This document shows positions 41,155 through 49,056 of a stretch of 64,000 bases of DNA, piece by piece. Made by a program: the position numbers and the translations under genes. The DNA lies in the NCBI RefSeq assembly GCF_031457275.1, contig NZ_JAVDWH010000001.1, positions 1,550,001 to 1,614,000 on the forward strand, written 5' to 3'. Within the stretch, counting starts at the first letter, position 1, and every line of letters starts with the position of its first letter. The notes under the pieces are model-generated. The model searched no databases. It had not been told where the DNA came from and saw only the letters and a list, made by a program, of their open reading frames with translations. The stretch comes from Aeromicrobium panaciterrae. GTDB lineage: Bacteria > Actinomycetota > Actinomycetes > Propionibacteriales > Nocardioidaceae.

Positions 41155-42000
41155 ATGCTCAAGATCGCCGTACCCAACAAGGGCGCCCTCGCCGATTCCG
41201 CCAGCCAGATGCTGGCCGAAGCGGGCTACCGACAGCGCCGCAACGCCAAAGACCTCGTCACCCTCGACCCCGACAACGACGTCGAGTTCTTCTACCTGCG
41301 TCCTCGCGACATCGCGATCTACGTGGGGGAGGGCACGCTCGACGTCGGAATCACTGGCCGTGACCTGCTGCTCGATTCTGGCGCACATGCAACTGAAGAT
41401 GTCGCGCTCGGCTTCGGTGCTTCGACGTTCCGATTCGCCGCGCCCATCGGCAAGATGAGCGCGATCAAGGATCTCGCCGGCGCACGCATCGCCACGTCCT
41501 ACCCAGGCATCGTCGGCTCCTACCTCGCCGACAAGGGCATCGAGGCTGAAGTCGTACGCCTTGACGGTGCTGTGGAGTCCTCCGTACGCCTCGGTGTTGC
41601 CGACGCGATCGCCGATGTTGTCGAGACTGGCAGCACGCTGCGCCAGGCCGACCTCGAAGTGTTCGGCGAGCCGATCCTGTCCTCCGAGGCCGTGCTCATC
41701 ACTCGCCAGGACACGCCCAACCCGGACGGTTTCGACGTCTTCAAGCGCCGTCTCGACGGCGTCATTGTCGCGCGTACCTACGTGATGATGGACTACGACA
41801 TCCGTGTCGAGCAGGTTGAGCGCGCAGTTGAACTGACTCCCGGTATCGAGTCGCCGACGGTGTCACCCCTTCATCGCGAAGGGTGGGTCGCCGTGCGCTC
41901 GATGGTGCCGCGCGACGCCGCCCAGCGCGTGATGGATGGGCTGTACGAGCTCGGCGCTCGCGGAATTCTCGTCACGGACATCCTGGCGTGCCGGATCTGA
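41155..42000 (+). CDS. hisG: ATP phosphoribosyltransferase, long form
   Basis: First and feedback-regulated step of histidine synthesis. 281 residues: N-terminal catalytic domains with [19 protein letters not shown] and [18 protein letters not shown], and the extra C-terminal ACT-like regulatory domain ([19 protein letters not shown]) that makes the homohexameric, HisZ-independent long form and binds histidine. AGAAGAGAAACTG precedes the ATG as a poor ribosome binding site. Overlaps the next gene by 13 bases. Confidence 0.97.
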   Translation: MLKIAVPNKGALADSASQMLAEAGYRQRRNAKDLVTLDPDNDVEFFYLRPRDIAIYVGEGTLDVGITGRDLLLDSGAHATEDVALGFGASTFRFAAPIGKMSAIKDLAGARIATSYPGIVGSYLADKGIEAEVVRLDGAVESSVRLGVADAIADVVETGSTLRQADLEVFGEPILSSEAVLITRQDTPNPDGFDVFKRRLDGVIVARTYVMMDYDIRVEQVERAVELTPGIESPTVSPLHREGWVAVRSMVPRDAAQRVMDGLYELGARGILVTDILACRI

Positions 42001-42401
42001 GAACGTTCCGACCTGGCGGCTCGCGCATCGTTGCGTACGGCGTCTCGGTTCTTCTGATCGTGCTCAGCACGATCATCGGTGTGGCGCTGCCGTCGTACGT
42101 GACGTTCACGCCATTCGAGCTGGCGACGCTCGCCGCGATCCTGATCACCGTGCTTGCCTTGCTGCACGCGGTCGGGCGCAGCGTGGTGCGAGTCAGCGAC
42201 GAGGGTGTGGAAGTCGTCAACGGCTACAGCCGTCGCTTCGTGCCGTGGTCAGACATCAAGGGTTTTGCGATGAACGAAGGCGCACCCTGGCCGACCATGG
42301 TCTACGGCGACGATGAGCGCGTCATCCTGTTCGCAATCCAGCGTTCCGACGGCCCGTACGCCCGAGAGGCGATGACCTACCTTCGCGGGCGGGTCACATG
42401 A
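41988..42401 (+). CDS. PH-like domain membrane protein
   Basis: 137 residues: two membrane helices (about 13-33, [20 protein letters not shown], and 39-60, [20 protein letters not shown]) followed by a small beta-rich bacterial PH-like domain ([28 protein letters not shown]). The same type of gene follows hisG in mycobacteria. The GTG at 41988 overlaps hisG by 13 bases. An in-frame start further upstream would run through hisG. Function unknown; a membrane scaffold is possible. Confidence 0.82.
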   Translation: MPDLRTFRPGGSRIVAYGVSVLLIVLSTIIGVALPSYVTFTPFELATLAAILITVLALLHAVGRSVVRVSDEGVEVVNGYSRRFVPWSDIKGFAMNEGAPWPTMVYGDDERVILFAIQRSDGPYAREAMTYLRGRVT

Positions 42402-42862
42402 GCGACCACCAGCGCGACCTTGCTGCGCCCGCGTTCCCCGATGACGACGGGCTGACGGATCCGCTCCTGGTCCCGGCTCTCGGCGACGACCTCGCAGTAC
42501 TCGAAGCGATCGCCGATGCGCGAGTTTTCGTGCCGATCATTCCGCTACTTGGCGAGGTGCCGACCGAAGGTGACAAGAACGCCGACATGGCGGCCGTACT
42601 GATGACCGGTGCCGACGGTCGTACGGCGTTGCTTGCGTTCAGCAGTGTGCAGGCGATGGCCGCATGGGATCCGCAGGCTCGGCCCGTACCCGTCACCGGA
42701 CGAGACGCAGCCCGGGCAACGCTCGCCGAAGCAGCCAGCGCTCTTTTGCTTGATCTCGGGAGCCCGTCGTTCACGGTCGTCGAGACGGTGGACGTAGAGC
42801 ACCTGTCAGCAGGCCACGTGCTCGTCCGATCGGCGGCCGGCACCGTCTGGCTCGTCGACTGA
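42398..42862 (+). CDS. SseB family protein
   Basis: 154 residues with an SseB N-terminal-type domain: DPLLVPALGDDLAVLEAIAD, ARVFVPIIPLLGEV and VLMTGADGRTALLAFSSVQAM. SseB was first named in Salmonella virulence work, but this domain is widespread in actinobacteria with unknown function. ATGA overlap with the PH-like gene suggests they are made together. Converges with the ACT-GNAT gene, with one base between the two stops. Confidence 0.8.
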   Translation: MSDHQRDLAAPAFPDDDGLTDPLLVPALGDDLAVLEAIADARVFVPIIPLLGEVPTEGDKNADMAAVLMTGADGRTALLAFSSVQAMAAWDPQARPVPVTGRDAARATLAEAASALLLDLGSPSFTVVETVDVEHLSAGHVLVRSAAGTVWLVD

Positions 42863-42863
42863 C

Positions 42864-43877
42864 TCAGCCGGTCGTATGAACCGCGCCGAGTGGCATGGAG
42901 CTCAGCGGCACTGAGATGTGCACGCTGCCATCGCGGCGTTCAATGCGTGCCATGAATCCGGCATTGCCAACAGCGCGGAGCAATTTGTCGTTCGACTCGG
43001 CAGTGATCAACGTCAGCCGATCCGCGCCATCGCCTTTGGCGTGGCTAGCGGCTCGCCTCACGAGCAGGGTCTCGAGATTTCCGCCGAGGTGGGTGTCCTG
43101 AATCAGCAGTCTGAAAGTCCAAACGCCATCGAGTTCCTCGAGCAGACCGTGACCCACGACGTCATCCCCTTGCTGAACCACCAGGGCCACGCCGTTGTCA
43201 GGTGCAACGAGGCGACGAGTCATGCGTGCCGTCATGGGGAGCTGAAGCGGAACTTGGTAGCGGTCGAACAGTGCCTTGTCGCTGCACCGATCGTGCAGAG
43301 CGACGACCGCTTCTACGTCGGCGAGGGACGCCTGCCGTACGACAGGCACCTGCGAGCTCGGCAAGGTGGTGACACGCGCGGTGGTGCCGATCGCTCCGCG
43401 CGTGAGGGCCAGGAATGCCTGCGCACGTGCCTTCTCGACGGGGGTGAACGGCCCGGCCCTACTGATGCTCAGTGCCGAACCATTGCGTCGGGCGAGTTCC
43501 AGGACATCGTGGCCTGCGTAGTCGGCCACGTCCGGTGGCTCAGTTTCGAGCAGTTCGGCGAGTACGTCGGCCACGTCTCGGCCGTCCTCAAGAACTTCGC
43601 GTACGCCCTGCAGGTAGCGGGTGGCCGAGTCGACGGTCGCCCCCTGATCGACGCGGGTGACAGACACCTGCGAACCACCGGCGCTTTCGAAGAGATGGGC
43701 GATGTCGAGGTCAGTCCATCCTTCGGGAGCGCTGACGACGAACACGTCGGTCACCCGCTTGCCCATGGCGAACACCTGCATGCCGAGGATGTTGACGCCG
43801 GCCGCACCGCAGGCCAGGGCGGTCTCGGCCAGGATTCCTGGTCGATCCACGAAAGTCGTCCGCACTCGCCACATCAT
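42864..43877 (-). CDS. ACT domain plus GNAT-like acetyltransferase fusion
   Basis: 337 residues. The N-terminus (1-75) is an ACT ligand-binding domain: RVRTTFVDRPGILAETALAC, then GVNILGMQVFAMG. A helical linker (about 85-170) follows. The C-terminal half resembles a GNAT acetyltransferase: RQASLADVEAVVALHDRCS, then NGVALVVQQGDDVVGHGLLE, and ADRLTLITAESNDKLLRAVGN in the place of the acetyl-CoA region. The classical RxxGxG/A loop is not clear, so catalytic activity is uncertain. ACT domains usually sense amino acids, suggesting regulated acetylation. Start ATG at 43877, with ATG at 43874 as alternative. Confidence 0.75.
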   Translation of the reverse strand: MMWRVRTTFVDRPGILAETALACGAAGVNILGMQVFAMGKRVTDVFVVSAPEGWTDLDIAHLFESAGGSQVSVTRVDQGATVDSATRYLQGVREVLEDGRDVADVLAELLETEPPDVADYAGHDVLELARRNGSALSISRAGPFTPVEKARAQAFLALTRGAIGTTARVTTLPSSQVPVVRQASLADVEAVVALHDRCSDKALFDRYQVPLQLPMTARMTRRLVAPDNGVALVVQQGDDVVGHGLLEELDGVWTFRLLIQDTHLGGNLETLLVRRAASHAKGDGADRLTLITAESNDKLLRAVGNAGFMARIERRDGSVHISVPLSSMPLGAVHTTG

Positions 43878-43962
43878 GTTTCCAGAGTGACTGCTGGGTC
43901 TTACCGCTCGACTTCAACCATGTTTCGTACGTGCAAACTGTTGATCGGTGCAATTCTGAGCC

Positions 43963-44364
43963 ATGAAGCGATTCCTGGTGGCAACGGCGTGTGCCGTTCT
44001 GATCGGCGTTGCGCTCGGAGCCACGGCCCGGTTGATCATGCGCCTCATCACGCTCGTCGAGGGTGATGAGCCGGAGTTCACGATCGGCGCCACGGCAGGC
44101 ATCATCAGCTTCTTTGTGCTGGCGGCGCTCGGAGGAGCGTGGGGCGGGTTGCTGACCAGCCATCGGCGCATCGGGCTCGCTATCGCCGTACTGATGACGT
44201 TCCCCGTGACGTTTCTCGGCGCGGGCATCGGGGGCGGGGATCTCGTCCAGTCGGTCGAGGATCAGTCGCCTGGTGTGTTCGCGCTCATTGTGCTCGGCAC
44301 TCTGCTGATTGCGGCGTGCGTTTTCGCCTCGCCGACACTGTCGTGGCGGAGGGCAGCCGACTGA
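43963..44364 (+). CDS. small integral membrane protein of unknown function
   Basis: 133 residues with four predicted membrane helices: about 4-27 (FLVATACAVLIGVALGATAR), 43-64 (IGATAGIISFFVLAALGGAWG), 70-91 (IGLAIAVLMTFPVTFLGAG) and 103-124 (VFALIVLGTLLIAACVFASP). The first half carries the arginine-rich ARLIMRLITLVEGDEPE. No recognised family. Divergent from the ACT-GNAT gene. Confidence 0.7.
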   Translation: MKRFLVATACAVLIGVALGATARLIMRLITLVEGDEPEFTIGATAGIISFFVLAALGGAWGGLLTSHRRIGLAIAVLMTFPVTFLGAGIGGGDLVQSVEDQSPGVFALIVLGTLLIAACVFASPTLSWRRAAD

Positions 44365-44390
44365 ATTAGGTGTCAAAACGCCTCCGCTGA

Positions 44391-44396
44391 TATCCT
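44391..44396 (+). promoter_or_regulatory. -10 element of the infC operon
   Basis: TATCCT, giving a leader of about 215 nt up to the infC start if transcription begins near 44403. No obvious -35. Confidence 0.45.
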
Positions 44397-44402
44397 TGAG
44401 GA

Positions 44403-44614
44403 CGAAGTGGAGGTCCACCTCCCACCTGCTTGGTCACAAGACCTTGGGGTTACGCCAGACAGAAGCACTCAGATCTCACGATTTGGGTCCACATGACTGG
44501 CCGACGGCGTGCTCCGATTCTGGACAGAACTTGTCTGGAGGAGCGTGCCACCGGTGGCCTTCGTTTCTTACGGGGGCCATTTTTTTTGATGGCCTCTCAC
44601 ATGATCTCAGGAGG
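44403..44614 (+). promoter_or_regulatory. infC leader RNA with attenuator
   Basis: About 210 bases between the preceding membrane protein and infC hold no separate gene. They contain several hairpins: an imperfect GTGGAGGT/ACCTCCCAC pair near 44407-44425; GGTC-ACAA-GACC near 44431-44442; TCTGGACA-GAACT-TGTCTGGA at 44519-44539; and a terminator at 44555-44587. The infC frame stays open across the leader (an in-frame ATG at 44493), but that ATG has no ribosome binding site. The region resembles the principle of the L20 leader of Firmicutes, but I cannot show homology. Confidence 0.6.
44555..44587 (+). terminator. intrinsic terminator (attenuator) upstream of infC
   Basis: TGGCCTTCG (44555-44563) pairs along all nine positions (two G-U) with CGGGGGCCA (44571-44579) around the loop TTTCTTA, followed at once by eight T residues (44580-44587). 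It lies 21 bases before the infC Shine-Dalgarno. An 8-T run after a stem is exceptional in this GC-rich sequence. Confidence 0.85.
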
Positions 44615-44618
44615 ATCC

Positions 44619-45308
44619 ATCACCACAGAGCTGCGCGTCAACGACCGAATCCGCGTTCCAGAAGTTCGCCTCGTCGGTCCTGGCGGTGAACAGGTAGGCA
44701 TCGTACGTATTGAAGATGCCCTGCGACTGGCTGCTGAAGCCGATCTCGATCTCGTTGAGGTTGCTCCGACAGCTCGTCCTCCCGTTTGCCGACTCATGGA
44801 CTACGGCAAGTTCAAGTACGAGACGGCCCAAAAGGAGCGCGAGTCCCGCCGCAATCAGACGCACACCATCATCAAAGAGATGAAGCTGCGTCCGAAGATT
44901 GATCAGCACGACTACGACACCAAAAAGGGTCACGTCGTTCGATTCCTCAAGGCTGGCGACAAGGTCAAGATCACCATCATGTTCCGCGGTCGCGAGCAGC
45001 ACCGCCCCGAGCTGGGTTACCGGCTCCTGCAGCGGCTCGCCGGCGATGTGGAGGAGCTCGGTTTCATCGAGTCCAACGCTCGCCAGGACGGTCGCAACAT
45101 GACGATGGTCCTCGGTCCGCACAAGAAGAAGTCCGAAGCCCAGGCAGAGGTCAAGGCCGAGAAGGTCAAGTCCATGGGCGAGAAGGCAGCTGAGAAGGAG
45201 GCCGACGAGGCCGCCGACAAGGCACACCGCGAAGCCGCCAAGAAGGTTGCAACACCCAAGAAGCCACGTCGTCGTTCCGAGAACCTCGACCCAGACATGG
45301 AGGCATAA
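44619..45308 (+). CDS. infC: translation initiation factor IF-3, probable AUC start
   Basis: IF-3 keeps ribosomal subunits apart and proofreads start codons. Typical N-terminal domain [20 protein letters not shown], core [19 protein letters not shown] and C-terminal domain KIKTIMFRG-type segment [18 protein letters not shown], then an unusual Lys/Ala/Glu-rich tail of about 45 residues. I place the start at the ATC 44619 ([10 protein letters not shown]). AGGAGG at 44609-44614 stands four bases before it, and the upstream in-frame ATGs at 44589 and 44601 have no ribosome binding site and would translate the Shine-Dalgarno as Gly-Gly. IF-3 genes are known for rare start codons that allow autoregulation. 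The gene call is certain; the start is not. Confidence 0.9.
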   Translation: MTTELRVNDRIRVPEVRLVGPGGEQVGIVRIEDALRLAAEADLDLVEVAPTARPPVCRLMDYGKFKYETAQKERESRRNQTHTIIKEMKLRPKIDQHDYDTKKGHVVRFLKAGDKVKITIMFRGREQHRPELGYRLLQRLAGDVEELGFIESNARQDGRNMTMVLGPHKKKSEAQAEVKAEKVKSMGEKAAEKEADEAADKAHREAAKKVATPKKPRRRSENLDPDMEA

Positions 45309-45503
45309 ATGCCGAAGTTCAAGCCCCACTCGGGGATGAAGAAGCGCGTCAAGGTGACGGGCAGCGGAAAGCTCCGTCGCGAGCAGACCAACCGTCGTCA
45401 CCTGCTCGAGGTCAAGTCGTCCTCGCGCAAGCGTCGTCTCGAAGGCACGACTGACGTCAGCAAGGCTGATGTTCCGCGCGTGAAGAAGATGCTCGGTCTC
45501 TGA
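45309..45503 (+). CDS. rpmI: 50S ribosomal protein L35
   Basis: 64 residues, strongly basic: [20 protein letters not shown], then [12 protein letters not shown]. Begins directly after the infC stop and precedes rplT, the standard infC-rpmI-rplT order. Confidence 0.97.
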   Translation: MPKFKPHSGMKKRVKVTGSGKLRREQTNRRHLLEVKSSSRKRRLEGTTDVSKADVPRVKKMLGL

Positions 45504-45544
45504 CCGCGCCCCCCGACATTCCGAAAATCTGAAGGAGAACTGAG

Positions 45545-45937
45545 ATGGCACGCGTCAAGCGCTCTGTCAATGCACAGAAGAAGCGCCGCCAGACACTGGA
45601 GCGCGCTAAGGGTTACCGCGGTCAGCGTTCGCGGCTCTACCGCAAGGCCAAGGAGCAGGTCACACACTCCCACGTCTACAACTACCGTGACCGCAAGGCT
45701 CGCAAGGGTGACTTCCGTCGTCTGTGGATCCAGCGCATCAACGCTGCTGTCCGCGCCGAGGGTCTGACCTACAACCGCTTCATCCAGGGCATCAAGGCCG
45801 CTGGTGTCGAGGTTGACCGCAAGATCCTCGCTGACCTCGCGGTCAACGATCCGGCAGCCTTCTCGGCGCTGGTGCAGCTGGCCAAGGAGAACATTCCGGC
45901 CGACGTCAACGCACCGAAGGATGGCGCCGCGGCCTGA
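45545..45937 (+). CDS. rplT: 50S ribosomal protein L20
   Basis: 130 residues: [37 protein letters not shown] and the C-terminal globular part [20 protein letters not shown]. In several bacteria L20 binds its operon leader and represses it; here the infC attenuator would be the candidate target. AGGAGAACTG precedes the ATG. Confidence 0.97.
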   Translation: MARVKRSVNAQKKRRQTLERAKGYRGQRSRLYRKAKEQVTHSHVYNYRDRKARKGDFRRLWIQRINAAVRAEGLTYNRFIQGIKAAGVEVDRKILADLAVNDPAAFSALVQLAKENIPADVNAPKDGAAA

Positions 45938-45957
45938 CCGCGGTACCCCCGTACGAA

Positions 45958-46764
45958 GTGGCGAGCCTGCCTGGTGAGCTCACCGTCCGTTCAGGACGTG
46001 TGAAGTACGCCAGGCGGCTCGCCACTCGTGCGTTCCGCGAGTCCTCGGGCGAGTTTCTCGCCGAGGGACCGCAAGCCGTACGCGAGGCGCTCGACATCGA
46101 GGGCGCGACCCTCGAGGTGTTCGCGACCGTTACGGCCACTGATCAGCACGCAGAACTTCAGGCCGCTGCCGAAGCTGCAGGGATCGCCTGGAACGTCGTC
46201 ACCGACGACGTCGTCGAGGCGATCGCCGACACGGTCCAGCCGCAGGGTGTGGTGGCCCGCTGCATCGCGATAGATCGGACCCTCGACGAACTGTTGGCGA
46301 CCAAGCCGACCTTTGTCGTCGTATGCGCCGACATCCGCGACCCGGGCAATGCCGGTGCCGTGATTCGTGCTGCCGACGCTGCAGGCGCAGATGGCGTGAT
46401 CTTCGGGGGTGACAGTGTCGACCCCTACAACCCCAAGTCCGTTCGCGCGACCGTAGGCAGCTTGTTCCACCTGCCGATCGTGATCGACAAGGACCTCGGC
46501 GCGGTCATCGCGCGTCTCCAGGGCGCAGGGCTACAGGTTCTGGCGGCTGACGGCGGGGGAGGGGTCGGCCTGTTTGACCCCGAGCTCGACCTGTCCGCGC
46601 CGACAGCGTGGCTGATGGGCAACGAGGCTTGGGGACTGCCTGCAGAGCTTCAAAGTGCCGCCGACAAGGTCGTTGCCGTACCGATTTACGGCAAGGCCGA
46701 GAGCCTCAACCTCGCCACCGCTGCCGCCGTGTGCCTCTATGCCACGGCCCAAGCCCGCACCTGA
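45958..46764 (+). CDS. TrmH/SpoU-family RNA 2'-O-methyltransferase
   Basis: 268 residues. N-terminal substrate-binding domain (VRSGRVKYARRLATRAFRES, EFLAEGPQAVREAL) and a C-terminal SPOUT trefoil-knot domain with the three family motifs: DIRDPGNAGAVIRAADAAG, AWLMGNEAWGLP and YGKAESLNLATAAAVCLY. It probably methylates rRNA and sits at the position called tsnR in mycobacteria. GTG start at 45958 in the run rplT-methyltransferase-kinase-pheS. Confidence 0.9.
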   Translation: MASLPGELTVRSGRVKYARRLATRAFRESSGEFLAEGPQAVREALDIEGATLEVFATVTATDQHAELQAAAEAAGIAWNVVTDDVVEAIADTVQPQGVVARCIAIDRTLDELLATKPTFVVVCADIRDPGNAGAVIRAADAAGADGVIFGGDSVDPYNPKSVRATVGSLFHLPIVIDKDLGAVIARLQGAGLQVLAADGGGGVGLFDPELDLSAPTAWLMGNEAWGLPAELQSAADKVVAVPIYGKAESLNLATAAAVCLYATAQART

Positions 46765-46813
46765 CACGCCCGCGATCGGGCCGCCGATGTCGTACCAACT
46801 AGTTCATTGGTAC

Positions 46814-46819
46814 TAGATT
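46814..46819 (+). promoter_or_regulatory. -10 element of the histidine kinase gene
   Basis: TAGATT, eight bases before the ATG at 46828; leaderless spacing. Confidence 0.5.
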
Positions 46820-46827
46820 CACCAACC

Positions 46828-47865
46828 ATGGACCTCGACGACTTCCCGGACGGCATCATCATTGCCGGCCCCGATGGCGCCGTCGAGTACGTCAACCACC
46901 GGGTGAAAGTCATGGCCCGTGCCGAGGGTGACGAGATGATCGGCATGCATTTGCGTGAGGCCGTCCCGTTCGATGACCTCAACGGCAACTCCTGGTACGA
47001 CAGCACCGAGCCGTACGACGGCATCGCCACGCGTACTCGGATCTCCGAGCAGGCCTGGTGGTCGCCCAAGGGCAGCGAGTACCTCATCACCGCTTCGCTG
47101 AAGCGTGATCGACCGGCAGGACCTGTGCAGCAGGTCGTGGTGAGCATCCGCAACGCCCGCGTACGCAACCAGCGTGACCGCGAACGATCTGATCTCGTGG
47201 CCACCGTGGCGCATGAGCTCCGCTCGCCGCTGACTGGCATCAAAGGCTTCACGTCGACGCTCCTGACCAAATGGGACAAGTTCTCCGAAGAACAGCGCCA
47301 ATTCATGCTCGAGACCGTCGATGCTGACGCCGACCGATTGAGCAGACTCATCACAGAGCTGCTCGACGCCGCACGTATCGATGCCGGCCGACTGACGCTC
47401 AAGCGTGGTCCGGTCAAGCTCGACGAGGTCGTACGTCATGTGCTGCGCAACGTCTCCGGTGGATCGACACCGCCGTTCGAGGTCAGCATCGGCGAGAACC
47501 TCGACCTGATCTGGGGCGACAGCGATCGCATGTCCCAGGTCGTGACAAACCTGGTCGAGAACGCGCTGCGCCACGGATTCGGCCTCAAGCAGGTTTCAGT
47601 CTTGAACGCGCAGGTGTCCGGCGAGGATGGCGTGATCCTCCACATCATCGACCAGGGCCCCGGCATCCCCGAGGAGATGCGCCAGCGGGTGTTCAGCCGC
47701 TTCTGGCGTTCGGGTCCCGGCGCCGGCAGTGGCCTCGGTATGTACATCGTTCGCGGCATCGTTCTGGAGCACGGGGGACAGGTCGAGATCACCGACGCCG
47801 ACGGTGGCGGCGCTGACATCAGCGCGTGGTTCCCAATCAACGAGCCCGACGCGCTGACCGACTGA
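46828..47865 (+). CDS. orphan PAS-domain sensor histidine kinase, no membrane segment
   Basis: 345 residues. Residues 1-110 form a PAS domain (FPDGIIIAGPDGAVEYVNHR). The HisKA phosphoacceptor box is VATVAHELRSPLTGIKGF, His about residue 130. The ATP-binding domain has N-box NLVENALRHG, G1 IDQGPGIPEEMRQRVF, and G2 GSGLGMYIVRG. No signal peptide or membrane helix is seen, so it should sense a cytosolic signal. No response regulator gene is near. The position between tsnR and pheS is conserved in several actinobacteria. ATG at 46828 is preferred on promoter spacing; the frame is open to 46807. Confidence 0.88.
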   Translation: MDLDDFPDGIIIAGPDGAVEYVNHRVKVMARAEGDEMIGMHLREAVPFDDLNGNSWYDSTEPYDGIATRTRISEQAWWSPKGSEYLITASLKRDRPAGPVQQVVVSIRNARVRNQRDRERSDLVATVAHELRSPLTGIKGFTSTLLTKWDKFSEEQRQFMLETVDADADRLSRLITELLDAARIDAGRLTLKRGPVKLDEVVRHVLRNVSGGSTPPFEVSIGENLDLIWGDSDRMSQVVTNLVENALRHGFGLKQVSVLNAQVSGEDGVILHIIDQGPGIPEEMRQRVFSRFWRSGPGAGSGLGMYIVRGIVLEHGGQVEITDADGGGADISAWFPINEPDALTD

Positions 47866-47887
47866 CCACGGCCCACCCGCCGACCGA

Positions 47888-47893
47888 TAAAGT
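47888..47893 (+). promoter_or_regulatory. possible -10 element of pheS
   Basis: TAAAGT, 29 bases before the pheS ATG; an AAAGG ribosome binding site lies in between. Confidence 0.35.
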
Positions 47894-47922
47894 CGACCGC
47901 ACCACCCACGCGAAAGGTCGGC

Positions 47923-49026
47923 ATGTCCGCGCCCAACTCCGAGTACGACCCCGTCGAAGTCACCCCGTTGCGGGCCGACGAGGTCACGCGCATGCGCGAC
48001 GAGGCGTTGGCAGCGATCGCGGGAGCCGACTCGATCGATGCAATCAAGCAGGTACGCATCGACCACGCGGGCGACCGCTCCCCGTTGGCCCTCGCCAATC
48101 GTGAGATCGGCGCGCTGCAGCCCCAGGCACGCAAAGAAGCTGGACAGCGTGTCGGCGAAGCGCGCGGTGCGATCAACCAGGCGCTCGCTGCCAAGACGAC
48201 CGAGCTTGAGACCGCGGCTGAGGAAATCGCCCTGGTCACCGAGGCCGTCGATGTGACGCTGCCCGCCGATGCTCGCCCGGTCGGCGCCAGGCACCCGATC
48301 ACCACGATCCAGGAACACGTCGCCGACATCTTCGTAGCAATGGGTTGGGAAGTCGGCGAAGGCCCAGAGGTCGAAGCCGAATGGCTCAACTTCGACGCTC
48401 TCAACCTCGGACCCGACCACCCAGCCCGCACGATGCAGGACACCTTCTGGGTGAGCCCGGAGTCTGCGGCGATGGTGCTCCGTACGCATACGTCGCCCGT
48501 TCAGGCGCGCACGATGCTGACCCGCGAACCCCCGATCTACATCGTCTGCCCCGGTCGCGTTTTTCGCACCGATGAGCTCGATGCCACCCACTCGCCGGTC
48601 TTCCATCAGCTCGAGGGTTTGGCGATCGACGAGGGTCTGTCGATGGCGCACCTCAAGGGAACGCTCGATCACCTCGCCCAGGCGATCTACGGCGACGGTA
48701 TGACCACGCGGTTCCGTCCCTCCTACTTCCCGTTCACCGAGCCAAGCGCCGAGATGGATCTGCTCTGCTACGTCTGCCACAACGAGCCGGACGCCGTCGC
48801 TGCCTGCCGTACGTGCAAGGGCGAGGGCTGGGTCGAGTGGGGCGGATGTGGAGTCGTGAATCCACGCGTCCTGATCGCTTGCGGTGTCGATCCTGAGCGC
48901 TACTCGGGCTTCGCCTTCGGTATCGGACTCGACCGTACGATCACCTCCCGCTACGACATCGCCGACCTGCGCGATGTGTTCGACGGTGACATCCGCTTCA
49001 CCGAGCCCTTTGGAGTGGAGCTGTGA
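47923..49026 (+). CDS. pheS: phenylalanine--tRNA ligase, alpha subunit
   Basis: 367 residues. N-terminal coiled coil for tRNA binding, then the class II catalytic core: RTHTSPVQARTML, RVFRTDELDATHSPVFHQLE and GIGLDRTITSRY. Works with PheT as an alpha2-beta2 enzyme. An extended spacer of 82 bases follows, unusual for pheS-pheT and carrying a strong hairpin. Confidence 0.97.
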   Translation: MSAPNSEYDPVEVTPLRADEVTRMRDEALAAIAGADSIDAIKQVRIDHAGDRSPLALANREIGALQPQARKEAGQRVGEARGAINQALAAKTTELETAAEEIALVTEAVDVTLPADARPVGARHPITTIQEHVADIFVAMGWEVGEGPEVEAEWLNFDALNLGPDHPARTMQDTFWVSPESAAMVLRTHTSPVQARTMLTREPPIYIVCPGRVFRTDELDATHSPVFHQLEGLAIDEGLSMAHLKGTLDHLAQAIYGDGMTTRFRPSYFPFTEPSAEMDLLCYVCHNEPDAVAACRTCKGEGWVEWGGCGVVNPRVLIACGVDPERYSGFAFGIGLDRTITSRYDIADLRDVFDGDIRFTEPFGVEL

Positions 49027-49056
49027 GCGAGCGCCAGCGAGTGAACCATCAATGCG

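Noticed and set aside
42918-44066. 382-codon plus-strand frame opposite the ACT-GNAT gene
   Set aside because: The minus-strand protein has clear ACT and GNAT-like motifs; the plus frame has none and runs into the next gene.
44430-44618. N-terminal extension of IF-3 in frame with infC
   Set aside because: Non-conserved residues encoded by the terminator and the Shine-Dalgarno; no ribosome binding site at the upstream starts. Kept only as an alternative in the infC entry.
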